Of a stretch of DNA of 64,000 bases, positions 1 through 9,278 are shown one piece after another. The notes beneath the pieces are model-generated. The model was not told the DNA's origin, ran no database searches, and saw only the letters and a list, made by a program, of their open reading frames with translations. A program made the translations under genes and the position numbers. Each line of letters begins with the position of its first letter. Position 1 is the stretch's first letter. This DNA is from Vulcanimicrobium alpinum (lineage in GTDB: Bacteria; Vulcanimicrobiota; Vulcanimicrobiia; Vulcanimicrobiales; Vulcanimicrobiaceae): assembly GCF_027923555.1 (NCBI RefSeq), contig NZ_AP025523.1, positions 496,001-560,000 of the forward strand, written 5' to 3'.

Positions 1-1467
1 GCGCCGTCCGGGCGCAACGAGGCTGTTGATCGCCGCAAGTTCCGCTCCGACGAGCGAGGCGCTCTCGCTGGTGCCGCCGACGCCGCCCAAGCCGTAGCCG
101 TGCCAGTAGACGCGCAGGTGGCCGGCAGCGTCGCCGGCGACGTCGGGGACGATGCGGTTCTTCACGTACGCGGTCGAGAAGATGAAGTCGCCCGGCGCGT
201 TCTGCCAGGCCGGGCGCGGTTCGCGCGAGATCCCGCCGCCGGTCGCGTGGTCGTCGTCGTTCCACGGACCTTCGTCGGCGACGCCGTCGCGATCGCCGAG
301 CTGCGTCCCGCCCGCGCAGATCACGTACGGCGAAACGCAGGGCCACGCCACGCGCGGGCGTTCGATCCCGGCTTCGCGATAGCCGTAGGCCCCGTCGTCG
401 CCGGCGGGAACGACGAGCGGGATTCCGCGCACGATCGCCTCGAGCTGCGGGATCGTCGTCTGTCCGTAGCGCGACGCGATCGATCCGTCGACCGGTCCGA
501 CGGTGAACGGAAAGACGATGACGGTGGGATCGAGATCGAGCGCGCGCGCCAGCGCGAGCGTGCCGTCGTTGCCGGCCGAGCAGACGTCGTCGTACGCGGC
601 GATCGTCTCGGCGAGCGGGGCCATCGTCAGCGACGCGTCGACGTCGAGCGCCCCTTCCTGACCGCGATCGTCGCGGCCGCAGTCGCTCGACGGTGATTTG
701 AACGCGAAGCTGCGCTCGCTCACGCTGCGCTCGGTCGCGCCCGGCGGCGGTCCTTCGGCGGTGAGAAACTTGCGCACGTCGTTCGTATCGAAGCGGTCGG
801 ACGCGTCCTCGACGACGACGATGCGCTGACCGCTCCCGCCGCCGTCGACCGCGTCGGTCATCGAACGGAATCGCGCGGGTTCGTACCAATCGCCGCGGAA
901 GTACGTGAACGACGGACGGGTGTCGTTGAGCCGCGGCGTCGTCGCGACCACCACGCCGCGCACGTCGCGCACGTTGGGCGCTGGGACGGTCAGCGGTCCC
1001 GCCGGCGCGAGCGCGGTACGCGTGCCGTCGGTCCATTTCGACCACGTTGCATGGAAGAGGTGCTCGGCTTGCTCGACGGTCAAGATGCCGCCGACGACGA
1101 GCCCGTCGCCCGCCGTCGCAATGTCGCTGACGCTGTTCGCCTTGAGCAGGGTGTTGAGCGCACGCGCGTCCGGCGCCCGGCCGAACCGCTCGACGAACGC
1201 ATCGCGGGTGAGCGTCATGCGATGCCCCGGCGACGCCGGATCCGACATCGCCGCCGCGAGCGCGTCGAGGTCGGCTTTGGGCTGCAGTTCGATCGCGATG
1301 TGCAGCAGCGTTTTCGGGTTCGCGGCCCCGTCGGGATGCATCCCGGCCAGCGAACCCGTGGGGGCGCTGAAGCGCGACGTTGCGGGCGCGGCGTCTCCGG
1401 GCGCCGCGCACAGGAGCAGTGCGCCGTACGCGCAACCGACGAGGAGCAGGGACCGTTGTAGCGTCAA
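1..1467 (-). CDS. S53 (sedolisin/kumamolisin) peptidase, 3' end cut by window edge
   Basis: Secreted serine-carboxyl peptidase, normally active at acid pH. The reading frame is open for 489 codons and runs off the left edge. It starts at TTG (1467) behind AAAGGA at 5-nt spacing; no closer ATG is present. Residues 1-26 form a signal peptide (hydrophobic core ending near AAPGDAA). Residues about 45-190 resemble the pro-kumamolisin activation domain. The catalytic set is visible: E271 and D275 in EGALD, the oxyanion Asp 357 in PAGDDG, and the nucleophile Ser 467 in GGTSES. The spacing Glu-x3-Asp matches the family. It is divergent from the M48 gene, 27 bp away. The C-terminal end, including the calcium site, lies outside the window. 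The family call is firm; substrate unknown. Confidence 0.9.
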   Translation of the reverse strand, partial: MTLQRSLLLVGCAYGALLLCAAPGDAAPATSRFSAPTGSLAGMHPDGAANPKTLLHIAIELQPKADLDALAAAMSDPASPGHRMTLTRDAFVERFGRAPDARALNTLLKANSVSDIATAGDGLVVGGILTVEQAEHLFHATWSKWTDGTRTALAPAGPLTVPAPNVRDVRGVVVATTPRLNDTRPSFTYFRGDWYEPARFRSMTDAVDGGGSGQRIVVVEDASDRFDTNDVRKFLTAEGPPPGATERSVSERSFAFKSPSSDCGRDDRGQEGALDVDASLTMAPLAETIAAYDDVCSAGNDGTLALARALDLDPTVIVFPFTVGPVDGSIASRYGQTTIPQLEAIVRGIPLVVPAGDDGAYGYREAGIERPRVAWPCVSPYVICAGGTQLGDRDGVADEGPWNDDDHATGGGISREPRPAWQNAPGDFIFSTAYVKNRIVPDVAGDAAGHLRVYWHGYGLGGVGGTSESASLVGAELAAINSLVAPGRR

Positions 1468-1494
1468 CCGAGTCCTTTCCGAGGGGATAGTTCC

Positions 1495-2280
1495 ATGCAA
1501 CGCAGCGCGTTCGTCCGCAGTCTCATCGCCGCCGTCGGCATCACCGAGCTGACGCACGTGATGCCGGCGGTCGCGGGGATCGACGAACCGTCGGTGGGCC
1601 GCGAGGTGTTCGGTCAGCTTCGCGACGACGGCGATCTGCTGTTCGACTCGTCGTTCTACGAACATCTCAACGAGATCGGCTCGGTGATCGCCGAGACCGT
1701 GCGGACCCGGTATCCGTATCCGATCCGGTACTACATCGTCCGCGGCGACTCCGCGAACGCCTTCTCCGTCCCCGGCGGGAACATCTACGTCAACGAGCCG
1801 CTGCTGCGGCTGGCGAAGAACCGCGACGAACTCGCCGGGGTGCTCGCGCACGAGACCGGCCACATGGTCCTGCACCACGTCGCCCAGCGCATGTCGTCGC
1901 TGCAGAAGAAAGGGACGGCCGCATCGGTCGTTTCGGTGTTGTCGCAGGTCGTGCTGGGGCCGCTGGCCGGGGCGGCGATCGACTACGGTTCGCAGTATGC
2001 GGTCGCAGGTTCCGACGCCGCGCAATCGCGGCACATCGAGGCGCAGGCCGACGAAGAAGGCGCCCGGATCATGGCTGCGACGAACCAGTTCAATCCCTGG
2101 GGGATGGTGTGGTTCTTCCAGATCATGACCGAGTCGTACGGCCCCGGCCAGAACACGTGGCTGCGCGATCACCCGCTCGACACCGCGCGCATCGACGATC
2201 TGCAGAACGAGTTCCGCACCAATGCCGAACTCTTCGGCAAGTGGAAAGACACCAAACAAAAGGACGCCGCCTACTGGTAG
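1495..2280 (+). CDS. M48 family zinc metallopeptidase
   Basis: Zinc-dependent endopeptidase of the Oma1/BepA-like M48 group, 261 residues. HETGH at 119-123 gives the two zinc histidines and the catalytic Glu; the third ligand is Glu182 in the downstream ExxAD motif (IEAQADEEG). The N-terminus (about 1-28) is moderately hydrophobic and could be an export signal, fitting a role in envelope protein quality control. The start is supported by GAGGGG ending 8 nt before ATG. The gene is single and divergent from the sedolisin gene; its stop codon abuts one arm of an inverted repeat pair that probably ends transcription. No TPR domain follows, unlike BepA. Confidence 0.9.
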   Translation: MQRSAFVRSLIAAVGITELTHVMPAVAGIDEPSVGREVFGQLRDDGDLLFDSSFYEHLNEIGSVIAETVRTRYPYPIRYYIVRGDSANAFSVPGGNIYVNEPLLRLAKNRDELAGVLAHETGHMVLHHVAQRMSSLQKKGTAASVVSVLSQVVLGPLAGAAIDYGSQYAVAGSDAAQSRHIEAQADEEGARIMAATNQFNPWGMVWFFQIMTESYGPGQNTWLRDHPLDTARIDDLQNEFRTNAELFGKWKDTKQKDAAYW

Positions 2281-2379
2281 TCACGCTGAGCTTGTCGAAG
2301 CGCAGCCCCGATCGCGTACGGCAGAGGTGCGTTTCTCAATTGCATGATTGGGGCGTCCCTTCGACAGGCTCAGGGTGAC
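2280..2379. repeat. Inverted pair of the CTTCGACAAGCTCAGC-type repeat between convergent genes
   Basis: Arm 1 (2280-2302) reads GTCACGCTGAGCTTGTCGAA and on; arm 2 (2357-2379) is the reverse complement with three differences. The arms could pair as a roughly 23-bp stem around a 54-nt loop. The M48 stop codon touches arm 1 and the stop of the leftward membrane gene lies inside arm 2, so both convergent genes end in the element. It is likely a bidirectional terminator or REP/BIME-like unit; further copies occur at 7957, 11665, 41593 and 57142. Confidence 0.85.
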
Positions 2380-3056
2380 AGGGCGCGGGCCATCCAGGCT
2401 TGGACGAAGATCGTTGCGACCGAGGTGTAGGCGATGATCTTCTGGCCGGTGACTTGGATCTTCGCGCCCTGGGGCGTCGCCAGGGTCGGGCCGAACGCGA
2501 GCAGCGCGACGTATGCGGCGAGCACCACGGCGAATGCAGCGAACACCCAGGCGAACCGCTTCGGGAATCCCCGCTCGATTGCGATCGCGACGATCATCAG
2601 CACGACCGCGAGGAGAAACGACCGGAACGCCCACGTCACGAACTCGTTGTGCGCGCGCAGGTAGAGATTCCACGGCGTGAACGCCACGCCGGCGAAGCTC
2701 ACCGCGGAGATCACCCCGGCGAACGCAGCGATCCGCGCGAGCAGTATCGCCCGGCCCGATTCGGTGAACAGCCGCGTGAAGCCGACGAAGAAGATCGCCA
2801 GCCCGATCGCGAGCGCGTTGAGCGCGATCGTGAAGAGCACGAGCGACGGCAGGTTCGACGCGCCCGAGTGCGTGTGCGTCTGCCCCAGATCGCTGAAGAA
2901 GTTCTCGAAAAATGCGTAGCCCGTCCCGTTGCGCTGTACGAGGCTGCCGCCGGGATAGAGGAGCATCGCCGCGATCGTCAGCACGAAGAACGCCGCGCAC
3001 ATCGCCATGACGAACGCGAACGTCCCGCGCGATCGCTCGGCGATGCGGTAGATCAC
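2370..3056 (-). CDS. Multi-pass membrane protein, DUF998-like
   Basis: 228 residues with about six hydrophobic segments. The segment with FFSDLGQTHTHSG just after the first membrane helix resembles the SDLG signature of DUF998 proteins. The function of that family is not established. The GTG start at 3056 overlaps the SDR stop as GTGA, implying translational coupling with the upstream dehydrogenase. It is the last gene of a leftward run; the stop codon sits inside a repeat arm. No charged or catalytic motif beyond the membrane helices is recognisable. Confidence 0.65.
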   Translation of the reverse strand: MIYRIAERSRGTFAFVMAMCAAFFVLTIAAMLLYPGGSLVQRNGTGYAFFENFFSDLGQTHTHSGASNLPSLVLFTIALNALAIGLAIFFVGFTRLFTESGRAILLARIAAFAGVISAVSFAGVAFTPWNLYLRAHNEFVTWAFRSFLLAVVLMIVAIAIERGFPKRFAWVFAAFAVVLAAYVALLAFGPTLATPQGAKIQVTGQKIIAYTSVATIFVQAWMARALSP

Positions 3057-4162
3057 GGGGCCCGCAGTACCCGGTACGCCTCGCCGTCGCGCGCGAGAAA
3101 GCCGGCGGCATGAAGCGCGTCGAGCACTTCGACGGTCGCGGCGCGCTCGTTCTTGTTGGGCATCCCGGCCCACCGCAGCGCGACCTCGTCGGGTTCGAGG
3201 AACGCGTCGGGCTGCAGCAGACCGCGCACGAACGGCTCGCTCAGCCGCACGCGCTCCATCCGCCGCCGCACCGGCTCGATCGCCGCGTCGAAGGAGCCAG
3301 CCTCGGCCGGCGTGTGCAGCGACGCTTCGGCTTCGTCCGGCGCAGGCGGCAGCGCGACGGGTGCGGCGCTTGCGGCGAGTGCAGGCTCCGGCGAGGATTG
3401 CGTGCCGACGAGCGTGGGATTCCGCTCGAGCACGAAATCGGTGACGTGCGGAAAAAACTCGGCGAGGCCGACGAACGCCGTCTGCCACGGCACCGCGTTG
3501 AGCACGCGCGGACGCCGTGCAACCGCGAGCAGAATCTTGCGCGCGACGGTCTCAGGCGTCGCCATGATCGCGGCGGGCGCACCCGGCATCCCGGCGCGGC
3601 TCATGAACGCGGTGTCGACGACGCCCGGGTCGACGTACGTCACCGCGATCCCGTCAGTTTTGAGTTCGCGGCGCAAGATCGCGGCGATCGAACGGGTCGC
3701 GGCCTTCGACGGCGCATATGCGCCCAGCCCGTGCACCGGCACGCGCGCGACCCCGCTTCCGACCAGGAACACCTGTCCGCGCGACGCGCGCAGCAGCGGG
3801 AGCGCTTCGCGCACGAGCGCGATCGGGCCGATCGCGTGGGTGCCGAATTGCGCGCGCAGCGCGTCATCGCTCTGTTCGACCAGCGCGCCGACGGCGACGT
3901 GCCCGGCGTTGTTCACCAGGACGTCGATGCTCCCGAACGCGCGGTGCGCGAGGTCGACGACGCGTTTTGCGTTCGCGGGATCGGCGACGTCGAGCGCCTC
4001 GACCGCGATCCGTCCGCCCTCCGACCGCACGCGTTCGGCGAGCGCGTCGAGTGCGATGCGGTTGCGCCCGATCCCGACCACGTCGTACCCGGCGCGCGCG
4101 GCCCGCAGAGCGAGGGCGCGTCCGATCCCCGACGACGCGCCGGTAATCACGATGACGCTCAT
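3053..4162 (-). CDS. Short-chain dehydrogenase/reductase with C-terminal extension
   Basis: Classical SDR, 369 residues. Residues 1-250 hold the Rossmann fold: TGASSGIG at 7-14, NNAG at 84-87, catalytic Ser136, Tyr149 and Lys153 (YAPSK), and the PG motif after strand 6. About 110 residues follow that ordinary SDRs (about 250 aa) lack: an Ala/Pro-rich linker and a compact, Leu/Arg-rich C-terminal region of unknown fold. ATG 4162 overlaps the aldolase stop (ATGA) and its own stop overlaps the next start (GTGA), so it is the middle of a coupled three-gene unit. Substrate unknown; NADP preference is plausible. Confidence 0.85.
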   Translation of the reverse strand: MSVIVITGASSGIGRALALRAARAGYDVVGIGRNRIALDALAERVRSEGGRIAVEALDVADPANAKRVVDLAHRAFGSIDVLVNNAGHVAVGALVEQSDDALRAQFGTHAIGPIALVREALPLLRASRGQVFLVGSGVARVPVHGLGAYAPSKAATRSIAAILRRELKTDGIAVTYVDPGVVDTAFMSRAGMPGAPAAIMATPETVARKILLAVARRPRVLNAVPWQTAFVGLAEFFPHVTDFVLERNPTLVGTQSSPEPALAASAAPVALPPAPDEAEASLHTPAEAGSFDAAIEPVRRRMERVRLSEPFVRGLLQPDAFLEPDEVALRWAGMPNKNERAATVEVLDALHAAGFLARDGEAYRVLRAP

Positions 4163-4938
4163 CGAACCGCGCCGCGCACCTCGCGCAGCGCCGCCGCGGC
4201 GCCGGTGGTCAAGCACGACATGTCGCTGATCACCCCGACGAAGCGATAGCCGAGCGCGAGCATCTCTTTCGCCTGCGCCGCGTCGCGCGCCAGGATCCCC
4301 GCTACTTTTCCGGCGTCGCGGCACTGCTGCGGGATGCGGCGCACGGCGTCCATGTACGGGCCGTCGCTGTTCCACGCATCCGGATAGCGCATCCCGTAGG
4401 ATGCGGCGAGGTCGTTGGGGCCGACGAAGAGCCCATCGACGCCGTCTACGGCGAGGATCGCAACGGCGTTCTCGGCTGCTTCGCGGGTCTCGGTCTGCAC
4501 GAAGACACTGACGGTGTCGTTCGCGCGCTCGCTGTACGTGTTCGGATCGGTGCGGAAAGCGAGGTTTGCGCGGACGCCGCCGCGGCTGCGTTCGCCCAGC
4601 GGCGGGAAGCGCGCGTCGCGCACGACCGCGCGCGCCGCGTCGACGTCGTTGACCACCGGCACGATGATCCCGTACGCGCCCAGATCGAGAACGCGCTGGA
4701 TCTGCGCGCTCTCGTTCCATGCGGGGCGCACGAACGGCGTCGCGCCGCCGGCGCGGATCGCGGTCACCATCGTCGCCGCGTCGGAGAGCGGGACGGGACC
4801 GTGCTCCATGTCGATGAGGAGCCAATCCCAGCCGCCGATCGCAAGCATCTCGACGGCGAGCGGGTCGGCGATGCTCACCCAGATGCCGAGCGCCGCTTCG
4901 CCGGCAGCGAGTTTCTTCCGGACGTCGTTATCGCGCAC
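4159..4938 (-). CDS. HpcH/HpaI family aldolase
   Basis: Class II, metal-dependent pyruvate aldolase of the HpaI/GarL type, 259 residues. The family signature is clear: GIWVSIADP near the N-terminus, the general-base His46 in LIDMEHGP, ETREAAENA with a metal Glu, and DGLFVGPNDLA carrying the metal Asp. It would cleave or form a 2-keto-3-deoxy acid with release of pyruvate; the actual substrate cannot be read. The start is GTG 4938, the only start-type codon after the upstream stop. It overlaps the SDR start by ATGA and lies 8 bp downstream of the GH5-like gene, suggesting one sugar-acid catabolic operon. Confidence 0.88.
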   Translation of the reverse strand: MRDNDVRKKLAAGEAALGIWVSIADPLAVEMLAIGGWDWLLIDMEHGPVPLSDAATMVTAIRAGGATPFVRPAWNESAQIQRVLDLGAYGIIVPVVNDVDAARAVVRDARFPPLGERSRGGVRANLAFRTDPNTYSERANDTVSVFVQTETREAAENAVAILAVDGVDGLFVGPNDLAASYGMRYPDAWNSDGPYMDAVRRIPQQCRDAGKVAGILARDAAQAKEMLALGYRFVGVISDMSCLTTGAAAALREVRGAVR

Positions 4939-4946
4939 GAAGCGGC

Positions 4947-6200
4947 TTACCCCGCCCGGCCGCCGCGTTCCTCGACCGCGCGCAGGAAGCCGTCGTAGAG
5001 CGTCAGCGTGCTCTGCGGCAGCGTGCGGTAGTAGTAGGTGTCGGCGATCAGCGGGATATCGTTCGTCGGCAGCACCGAGCGACGTTGACGGGCGAAGGCA
5101 GCCAGCGCATCGGCGACGGGCTTGGACGTGCCGTCGCTGCGGATGATCCCGAACGACCGCTCGTGCGGCGCGCGATCGAAGGGCGGCTCGTCGCGCAGCG
5201 CGTCGGCGTAATCTGCCCAGCACCACCACCACGCGCCGAGGCGGCCGTCGGCGTGAAGACGTTCGAGCACGGCGGTGCAGTAGTCGGCAGTTTCGGTTTC
5301 CGTCAGACACGCATACGTCGCGAGTACCGGATCGTCGGGTGAGATCGTCGGCGTCGGCGGTTCGTCGGGGAGGGCGATGCGATCGAACGGCGAGAGCTTG
5401 CGTCCCGGACACGTCGGCGCTCCGAGCTCGCTGAAGAGGATGGGCTTGCGGGAGAATCCCGCGGTGAGATGCGCGAGAAACGGCACCACTTCGGGATCGA
5501 GCCGATTGCGCGCGAATGCGCTGTACACCGGATAGCCGTGCATCGTCGCGTAGGCGAACGACGCGCACAGCGAGCCGAGGCGCAGGTTGCGATCGCGGGT
5601 GAGGTCCTCACCGTGCGTCCCGGCGGTCACCGGAATTCCCGATGTCTCCTCGAGCGCTTTCGTCAAGCGGCGCGACCAGTCGGCGGCGACGTACTCGTCG
5701 TCGGGTTCGCGCAAGTTGGTGAACTCGTTACCGAGATCCCACGCGCAGACTGCGGGATGCGCGCGCAGCCGCTCGCCGGCGGCACGAGCGAACACGAGCT
5801 GTGCGCCGAGCAGCGCGCCGCGATAGAAATCGCCGATTCCGCGATTGGATTCTCCGCGCTCGGTGATGGTGCGGAAGCGCCCGGCAGGCGTTGCCGGATC
5901 GAGCGACCACGACGGCAGCCAGTTCACTCCGCTCATGTGGCCGCAGAAGAGCGTCGGCATCGTGCGCAGGCCGGCCTCCGCAGCGAGATCGGCGAACGCC
6001 TCGAGCCGGGCAAGCATCGTCGGTTCGACCGTGTCGGGCTGCGGCTGAAAGTCGGCCCAACGCAGGAAGAATCGCACGGTGTCGAGCCCGAGCGCCGCGA
6101 TCCGCGCGAAGTCCTCGCGGATCTCGCCCGCGTCGAACCGCTCCCACATCGCCATCGCACTGCGATTGGGCCAGTAGTTGATCCCGACAGAGAAGCGCAC
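4947..6200 (-). CDS. GH5-like (cellulase/mannanase superfamily) glycoside hydrolase
   Basis: 417-residue TIM-barrel glycosidase of clan GH-A. The acid/base sits in WDLGNEF (Glu159) and the probable nucleophile in ILFSELGAP (Glu258), at strands 4 and 7. FSVGINYWP at the start is typical of the beginning of such barrels. No signal peptide, so the substrate would be intracellular. GTG 6200 is the only plausible start: the frame remains open upstream but has no other start codon close to the conserved region. It is divergent from purE with a 106-bp gap and heads the leftward aldolase-SDR operon. The subfamily cannot be fixed. Confidence 0.8.
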   Translation of the reverse strand: MRFSVGINYWPNRSAMAMWERFDAGEIREDFARIAALGLDTVRFFLRWADFQPQPDTVEPTMLARLEAFADLAAEAGLRTMPTLFCGHMSGVNWLPSWSLDPATPAGRFRTITERGESNRGIGDFYRGALLGAQLVFARAAGERLRAHPAVCAWDLGNEFTNLREPDDEYVAADWSRRLTKALEETSGIPVTAGTHGEDLTRDRNLRLGSLCASFAYATMHGYPVYSAFARNRLDPEVVPFLAHLTAGFSRKPILFSELGAPTCPGRKLSPFDRIALPDEPPTPTISPDDPVLATYACLTETETADYCTAVLERLHADGRLGAWWWCWADYADALRDEPPFDRAPHERSFGIIRSDGTSKPVADALAAFARQRRSVLPTNDIPLIADTYYYRTLPQSTLTLYDGFLRAVEERGGRAG

Positions 6201-6306
6201 GTTGCCTAGTACCCGCCCAACGACGCAGCCGCCTGGACGGCGACGCGCAGCATGACCGCGCAACGAAGCGAGGGCGGCCGCCGGAGCGGCCCGAACGCCG
6301 TCGGCG

Positions 6307-6786
6307 ATGAGTGAATCGCCCCGGGTCGGGATCGTCATGGGATCCACCTCCGACCTCGACACGATGCGCGCGGCCGCGACGATGCTCCAGGAACTCGGCG
6401 TCGCGTTCGAGCTGAAGGTCGTCTCCGCGCATCGCACGCCGGACTTGATGTTTCGCTACGCGAGCGAGGCAGCGGGTCGTGGGCTTGCGGTGATCATCGC
6501 GGGCGCGGGCGGCGCGGCGCACTTGCCGGGGATGATCGCCACCAAGACCAACCTGCCGGTCATCGGGGTCCCGGTGCAGTCGAAGGCGCTCAACGGCCTC
6601 GATTCGCTGCTCTCGATCGCGCAGATGCCGGCCGGCGTTCCCGTCGCCGCGATGGCGATCGGCGGTGCGGCGAACGCGGCGCTGTTCGCGGCGCGGATCC
6701 TCGCCCTGCAGGATGCGGCGCTCGCGCAGCGCCTCGCCGAACGGGTCGCGAAGATCACGGCCGAGGTCGAGGCGATCGAGCTGTGA
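6307..6786 (+). CDS. purE: N5-carboxyaminoimidazole ribonucleotide mutase
   Basis: De novo purine synthesis: converts N5-CAIR to CAIR. 159 residues, the usual class I length. Diagnostic motifs are visible: MGSTSD in the phosphate-binding loop, VSAHRTP with the catalytic His, and [12 protein letters not shown] in the active-site loop. Followed directly by purK with a GTGA overlap, the standard PurE/PurK pair. No strong Shine-Dalgarno is seen before ATG 6307. Confidence 0.97.
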   Translation: MSESPRVGIVMGSTSDLDTMRAAATMLQELGVAFELKVVSAHRTPDLMFRYASEAAGRGLAVIIAGAGGAAHLPGMIATKTNLPVIGVPVQSKALNGLDSLLSIAQMPAGVPVAAMAIGGAANAALFAARILALQDAALAQRLAERVAKITAEVEAIEL

Positions 6787-7934
6787 GCGCGATTCACACG
6801 ATCGGCATCCTCGGGGGCGGTCAGCTCGGGCGGATGCTGACGCTCGAGGCGAAGCGGATGGGGTACCGCATCGTGACGCTTGAGCCGTTTCCGAATTCCC
6901 CGACCGGACAGATCGCCGACGAGCAGATCGTCGCGGCCTACGACGATCTGCGCGCGATCGGCGAGCTCGGCGCGCGTTGCGACGTCGTCACCTACGAGTT
7001 CGAAAACATTCCGCTGGAGTCGGTGCTCGCGCTCGAACACGATCGCCGGATCGTCCATCCCGGTTCGACGGCCCTGCGGATCACGCAGGAGCGCATCCTC
7101 GAGAAGACGTTCGTACGCGAGTGCGGGATCCCGACCGCCGACTTCGCGCCGGTCCGTTCGCACGACGAACTCGAGGCCGCCGAACGCGCGATCGGCTATC
7201 CCGGCGTCGTGAAAACGACGATGGGCGGCTACGACGGGAAAGGGCAATGGGTCGTGCGCTCGCGCGAGGACGCCGAGCGTGCGTGGACGCAGGCGAAGGG
7301 CGCGGCGCTCATCTGGGAGCGGATGATCCCGTTCGACTGCGAGCTTTCGATCATCGCGGCGCGCAACGCGCACGGCGAAGTGATCGCGTTTCCGACGTCG
7401 GAGAATCAGCACGATCACGGCGTGCTGGCGACGACGATCGTTCCCGGAAGGATCGCTCCGGCGCTCGCCGAGCGCGCAAGGCGCTACGCGACCACGATCG
7501 CCGAGCGGCTGGAGATCGTGGGGACGTTCTGCGTGGAGTTCTTCGCCGCGGGTGACGATCTGCTCGTTAACGAGATCGCGCCGCGCGTGCACAATAGCGG
7601 GCACTATTCGCTCGACGCGATGTCGCTCTCGCAGTACGAGGCGCACGTGCGCGCGATCTGCGGGTTGCCGCTTGTCGAGCCGCGCCAGTTCCTTCCGGCG
7701 GTGATGGTGAACATTCTCGGCGCCGGCGCCGGCGATACGCTCGGCGGGATCGACGTGATCCTGCGCGAGCCGCTGCTGAAGCTTCACGTCTACGGCAAAG
7801 CCCACGCCGCGCTGCGTCGCAAGATGGGCCATTTCACCGTCCTGGGCGAGACGGTCGAGGACGCGCTGGCGACGGCGGAACGCTCCCGCGCGTCCCTGCA
7901 CTGGATCGACAACCGCGCCGCCGCATTGCGATGA
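6783..7934 (+). CDS. purK: N5-carboxyaminoimidazole ribonucleotide synthase
   Basis: ATP-grasp ligase converting AIR, bicarbonate and ATP to N5-CAIR, which PurE then uses. 383 residues. [12 protein letters not shown] at the N-terminus is the PurK preATP-grasp signature; [13 protein letters not shown] is the ATP-binding loop; [15 protein letters not shown] carries the metal- and substrate-binding residues. The GTG start at 6783 overlaps the purE stop (GTGA). Downstream is a single repeat arm and then an IS5-like element. Confidence 0.97.
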   Translation: MSAIHTIGILGGGQLGRMLTLEAKRMGYRIVTLEPFPNSPTGQIADEQIVAAYDDLRAIGELGARCDVVTYEFENIPLESVLALEHDRRIVHPGSTALRITQERILEKTFVRECGIPTADFAPVRSHDELEAAERAIGYPGVVKTTMGGYDGKGQWVVRSREDAERAWTQAKGAALIWERMIPFDCELSIIAARNAHGEVIAFPTSENQHDHGVLATTIVPGRIAPALAERARRYATTIAERLEIVGTFCVEFFAAGDDLLVNEIAPRVHNSGHYSLDAMSLSQYEAHVRAICGLPLVEPRQFLPAVMVNILGAGAGDTLGGIDVILREPLLKLHVYGKAHAALRRKMGHFTVLGETVEDALATAERSRASLHWIDNRAAALR

Positions 7935-7956
7935 CCCCCTTGCGCGGCGGCGGCTG

Positions 7957-7979
7957 CGCTTCGACAGGCTCAGCGTGAC
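7957..7979. repeat. Single copy of the CTTCGACAGGCTCAGC-type repeat after purK
   Basis: CGCTTCGACAGGCTCAGCGT followed by GAC, 23 bases beginning 22 bp after the purK stop. No opposite arm is found before the IS5-like element starts at 7992. Either a lone unit, or a partner was lost when this region was rearranged. The CTAG target site of the element is 8 bp further on. Confidence 0.75.
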
Positions 7980-8127
7980 GAGGGGTGCTAGCAGCCCCGT
8001 GAAAAAATCGGCGCGTGGTTCGCGAACTGCCCGTTCAGCACGGTTTTCGGGACGTCGGCGGACCTCTCGAAGCCCGTTGCCGAGCGGTTCATCTCGAAAA
8101 CGCCCCTCGGGTCAGCATCACTTCGCA

Positions 8128-9210
8128 TCATGTCGCGGCCCTCAGATTGCGTATCCTGATCAAGTTGTACGCCGCGGCCGTCCAGCGCACAATGTCGCCG
8201 ACCAGATCAAGCCCGCGGAAATGCACCTTGCGCAATCGGCCGATCGTCTTGCCCCACCCGAAGCTCTCCTCGATCAACTTGCGCCTGCGTTGACTCACCG
8301 TGTAGCCCGGATGGCGGACGGTTCGGCGGTCGATCGCGCTGCGGCGACGGGTCGTATTTTGAGCAACGTGCGGCGTCACGTTGAGCGCTCGCAACGCCTC
8401 GACAAAGTCTTTGGTATCGTACGCCTTGTCGGCGCCGAGCGTGATTCGGTTGCTTCCGCTGACCCCGCGAATCAATTCCAGCGCTGCTTCGCGTTCGGCG
8501 ATCCCGGTCGCGCGAGTGGTCTTTACGCCGACGATCAAGCCGTTGCGATTCTCCATCAGAGCATGTCCGAGATAGCCGAGAATCGCCGGCGCGCCGCTGC
8601 TCTTGCGGTACAACCGCGCGTCCGGATCGGTACTCGAGACGTGCGTCTCGTTGCTGCGCGGCCGGCCACGAAAGTTCACGCCCTCGTTGCGACCGCCGCT
8701 CGAGGTCGGCGGTTCGTCGTCCGACTTGGGCCGAAAGCTCTTGTGGCTGGCCCACGCCTCGATTAGCGTCCCATCGACGGTGAAATGCTCGTTCGAGAGC
8801 AGTTCGTCGGCACGCGCCCGCTCGACCACGGCGGCGAAGAACCGCTCGGAGATTTCGCCATTCAAGAACCGATCGCGGTTCTTGCTGAACGTCGAGGGGT
8901 CCCAGATCTTGTCGTCCATGCTCAAGCCCACGAACCAACGAAAGAGCAAATTGTAACGCAACTGCTCCAGCAGCATCGGCTCGCTGCGGATCGAGTAGAA
9001 CATTTGCAACAGCAAGGCTCGCAGCAGCTTCTCCGGCGCGATCGATGGCCGGCCCCGTCGGGAGTAGAGCTTGGAAAACTCCGGCGAGAGTTCGCGCAGA
9101 ATTTCGTTGACCATCACGCGCATCGGGCGCAACGGATGATCGCCGGGCACGGTGTCTTCCGGCTGCAACGTCGTCCAAACGGATGCACGCTGCTCATCAT
9201 GAGTCCGCAT
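8128..9210 (-). CDS. IS5/IS1182-like family transposase (DDE)
   Basis: 360-residue DDE transposase. The N-terminal DUF772-like region carries RRGRPSIAPEKLLRALLLQM. The DDE triad is visible as Asp in FTVDGTLIEAWAS, Asp in LGADKAYDT and Glu in LIEESFGWGKT. The frame is open to GTG 9273, but a TTGGCG-N17-TATTAT promoter lies between that codon and ATG 9210, and GAGG precedes 9210, so 9210 is preferred. It appears full length and probably active. Confidence 0.92.
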   Translation of the reverse strand: MRTHDEQRASVWTTLQPEDTVPGDHPLRPMRVMVNEILRELSPEFSKLYSRRGRPSIAPEKLLRALLLQMFYSIRSEPMLLEQLRYNLLFRWFVGLSMDDKIWDPSTFSKNRDRFLNGEISERFFAAVVERARADELLSNEHFTVDGTLIEAWASHKSFRPKSDDEPPTSSGGRNEGVNFRGRPRSNETHVSSTDPDARLYRKSSGAPAILGYLGHALMENRNGLIVGVKTTRATGIAEREAALELIRGVSGSNRITLGADKAYDTKDFVEALRALNVTPHVAQNTTRRRSAIDRRTVRHPGYTVSQRRRKLIEESFGWGKTIGRLRKVHFRGLDLVGDIVRWTAAAYNLIRIRNLRAAT

Positions 9211-9249
9211 CGGCCGCAACCTCACCAAGGTATGAGGAGACTTGCTCTT

Positions 9250-9278
9250 ATAATACGCGAAAAACGCCGTCACGCCAA
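9250..9278 (-). promoter_or_regulatory. Promoter of the IS5-like transposase
   Basis: On the minus strand, TTGGCG (9273-9278) and TATTAT (9250-9255) are separated by exactly 17 bp, just inside the right terminal repeat. Predicted transcription would begin near 9243, about 30 nt before ATG 9210. Confidence 0.6.

Noticed and set aside
100-1552. Several long plus-strand open frames (Arg/Asp-rich) over the first 1.5 kb
   Set aside because: They are antisense to the sedolisin gene, which has catalytic residues, a signal peptide and a ribosome site; the plus frames lack any domain.
4936-4951. GGTAAGCCGCTTCG near the aldolase start as another Crp/Fnr site
   Set aside because: Only the left half-site fits, there is no matching hexamer 21 bp away, and it lies between tightly spaced operon genes.
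7957-7991. IS5-like element targeted to the interspersed repeat
   Set aside because: The repeat copy is intact and the CTAG target lies 8 bp outside it; proximity may be due to both lying in intergenic sequence.
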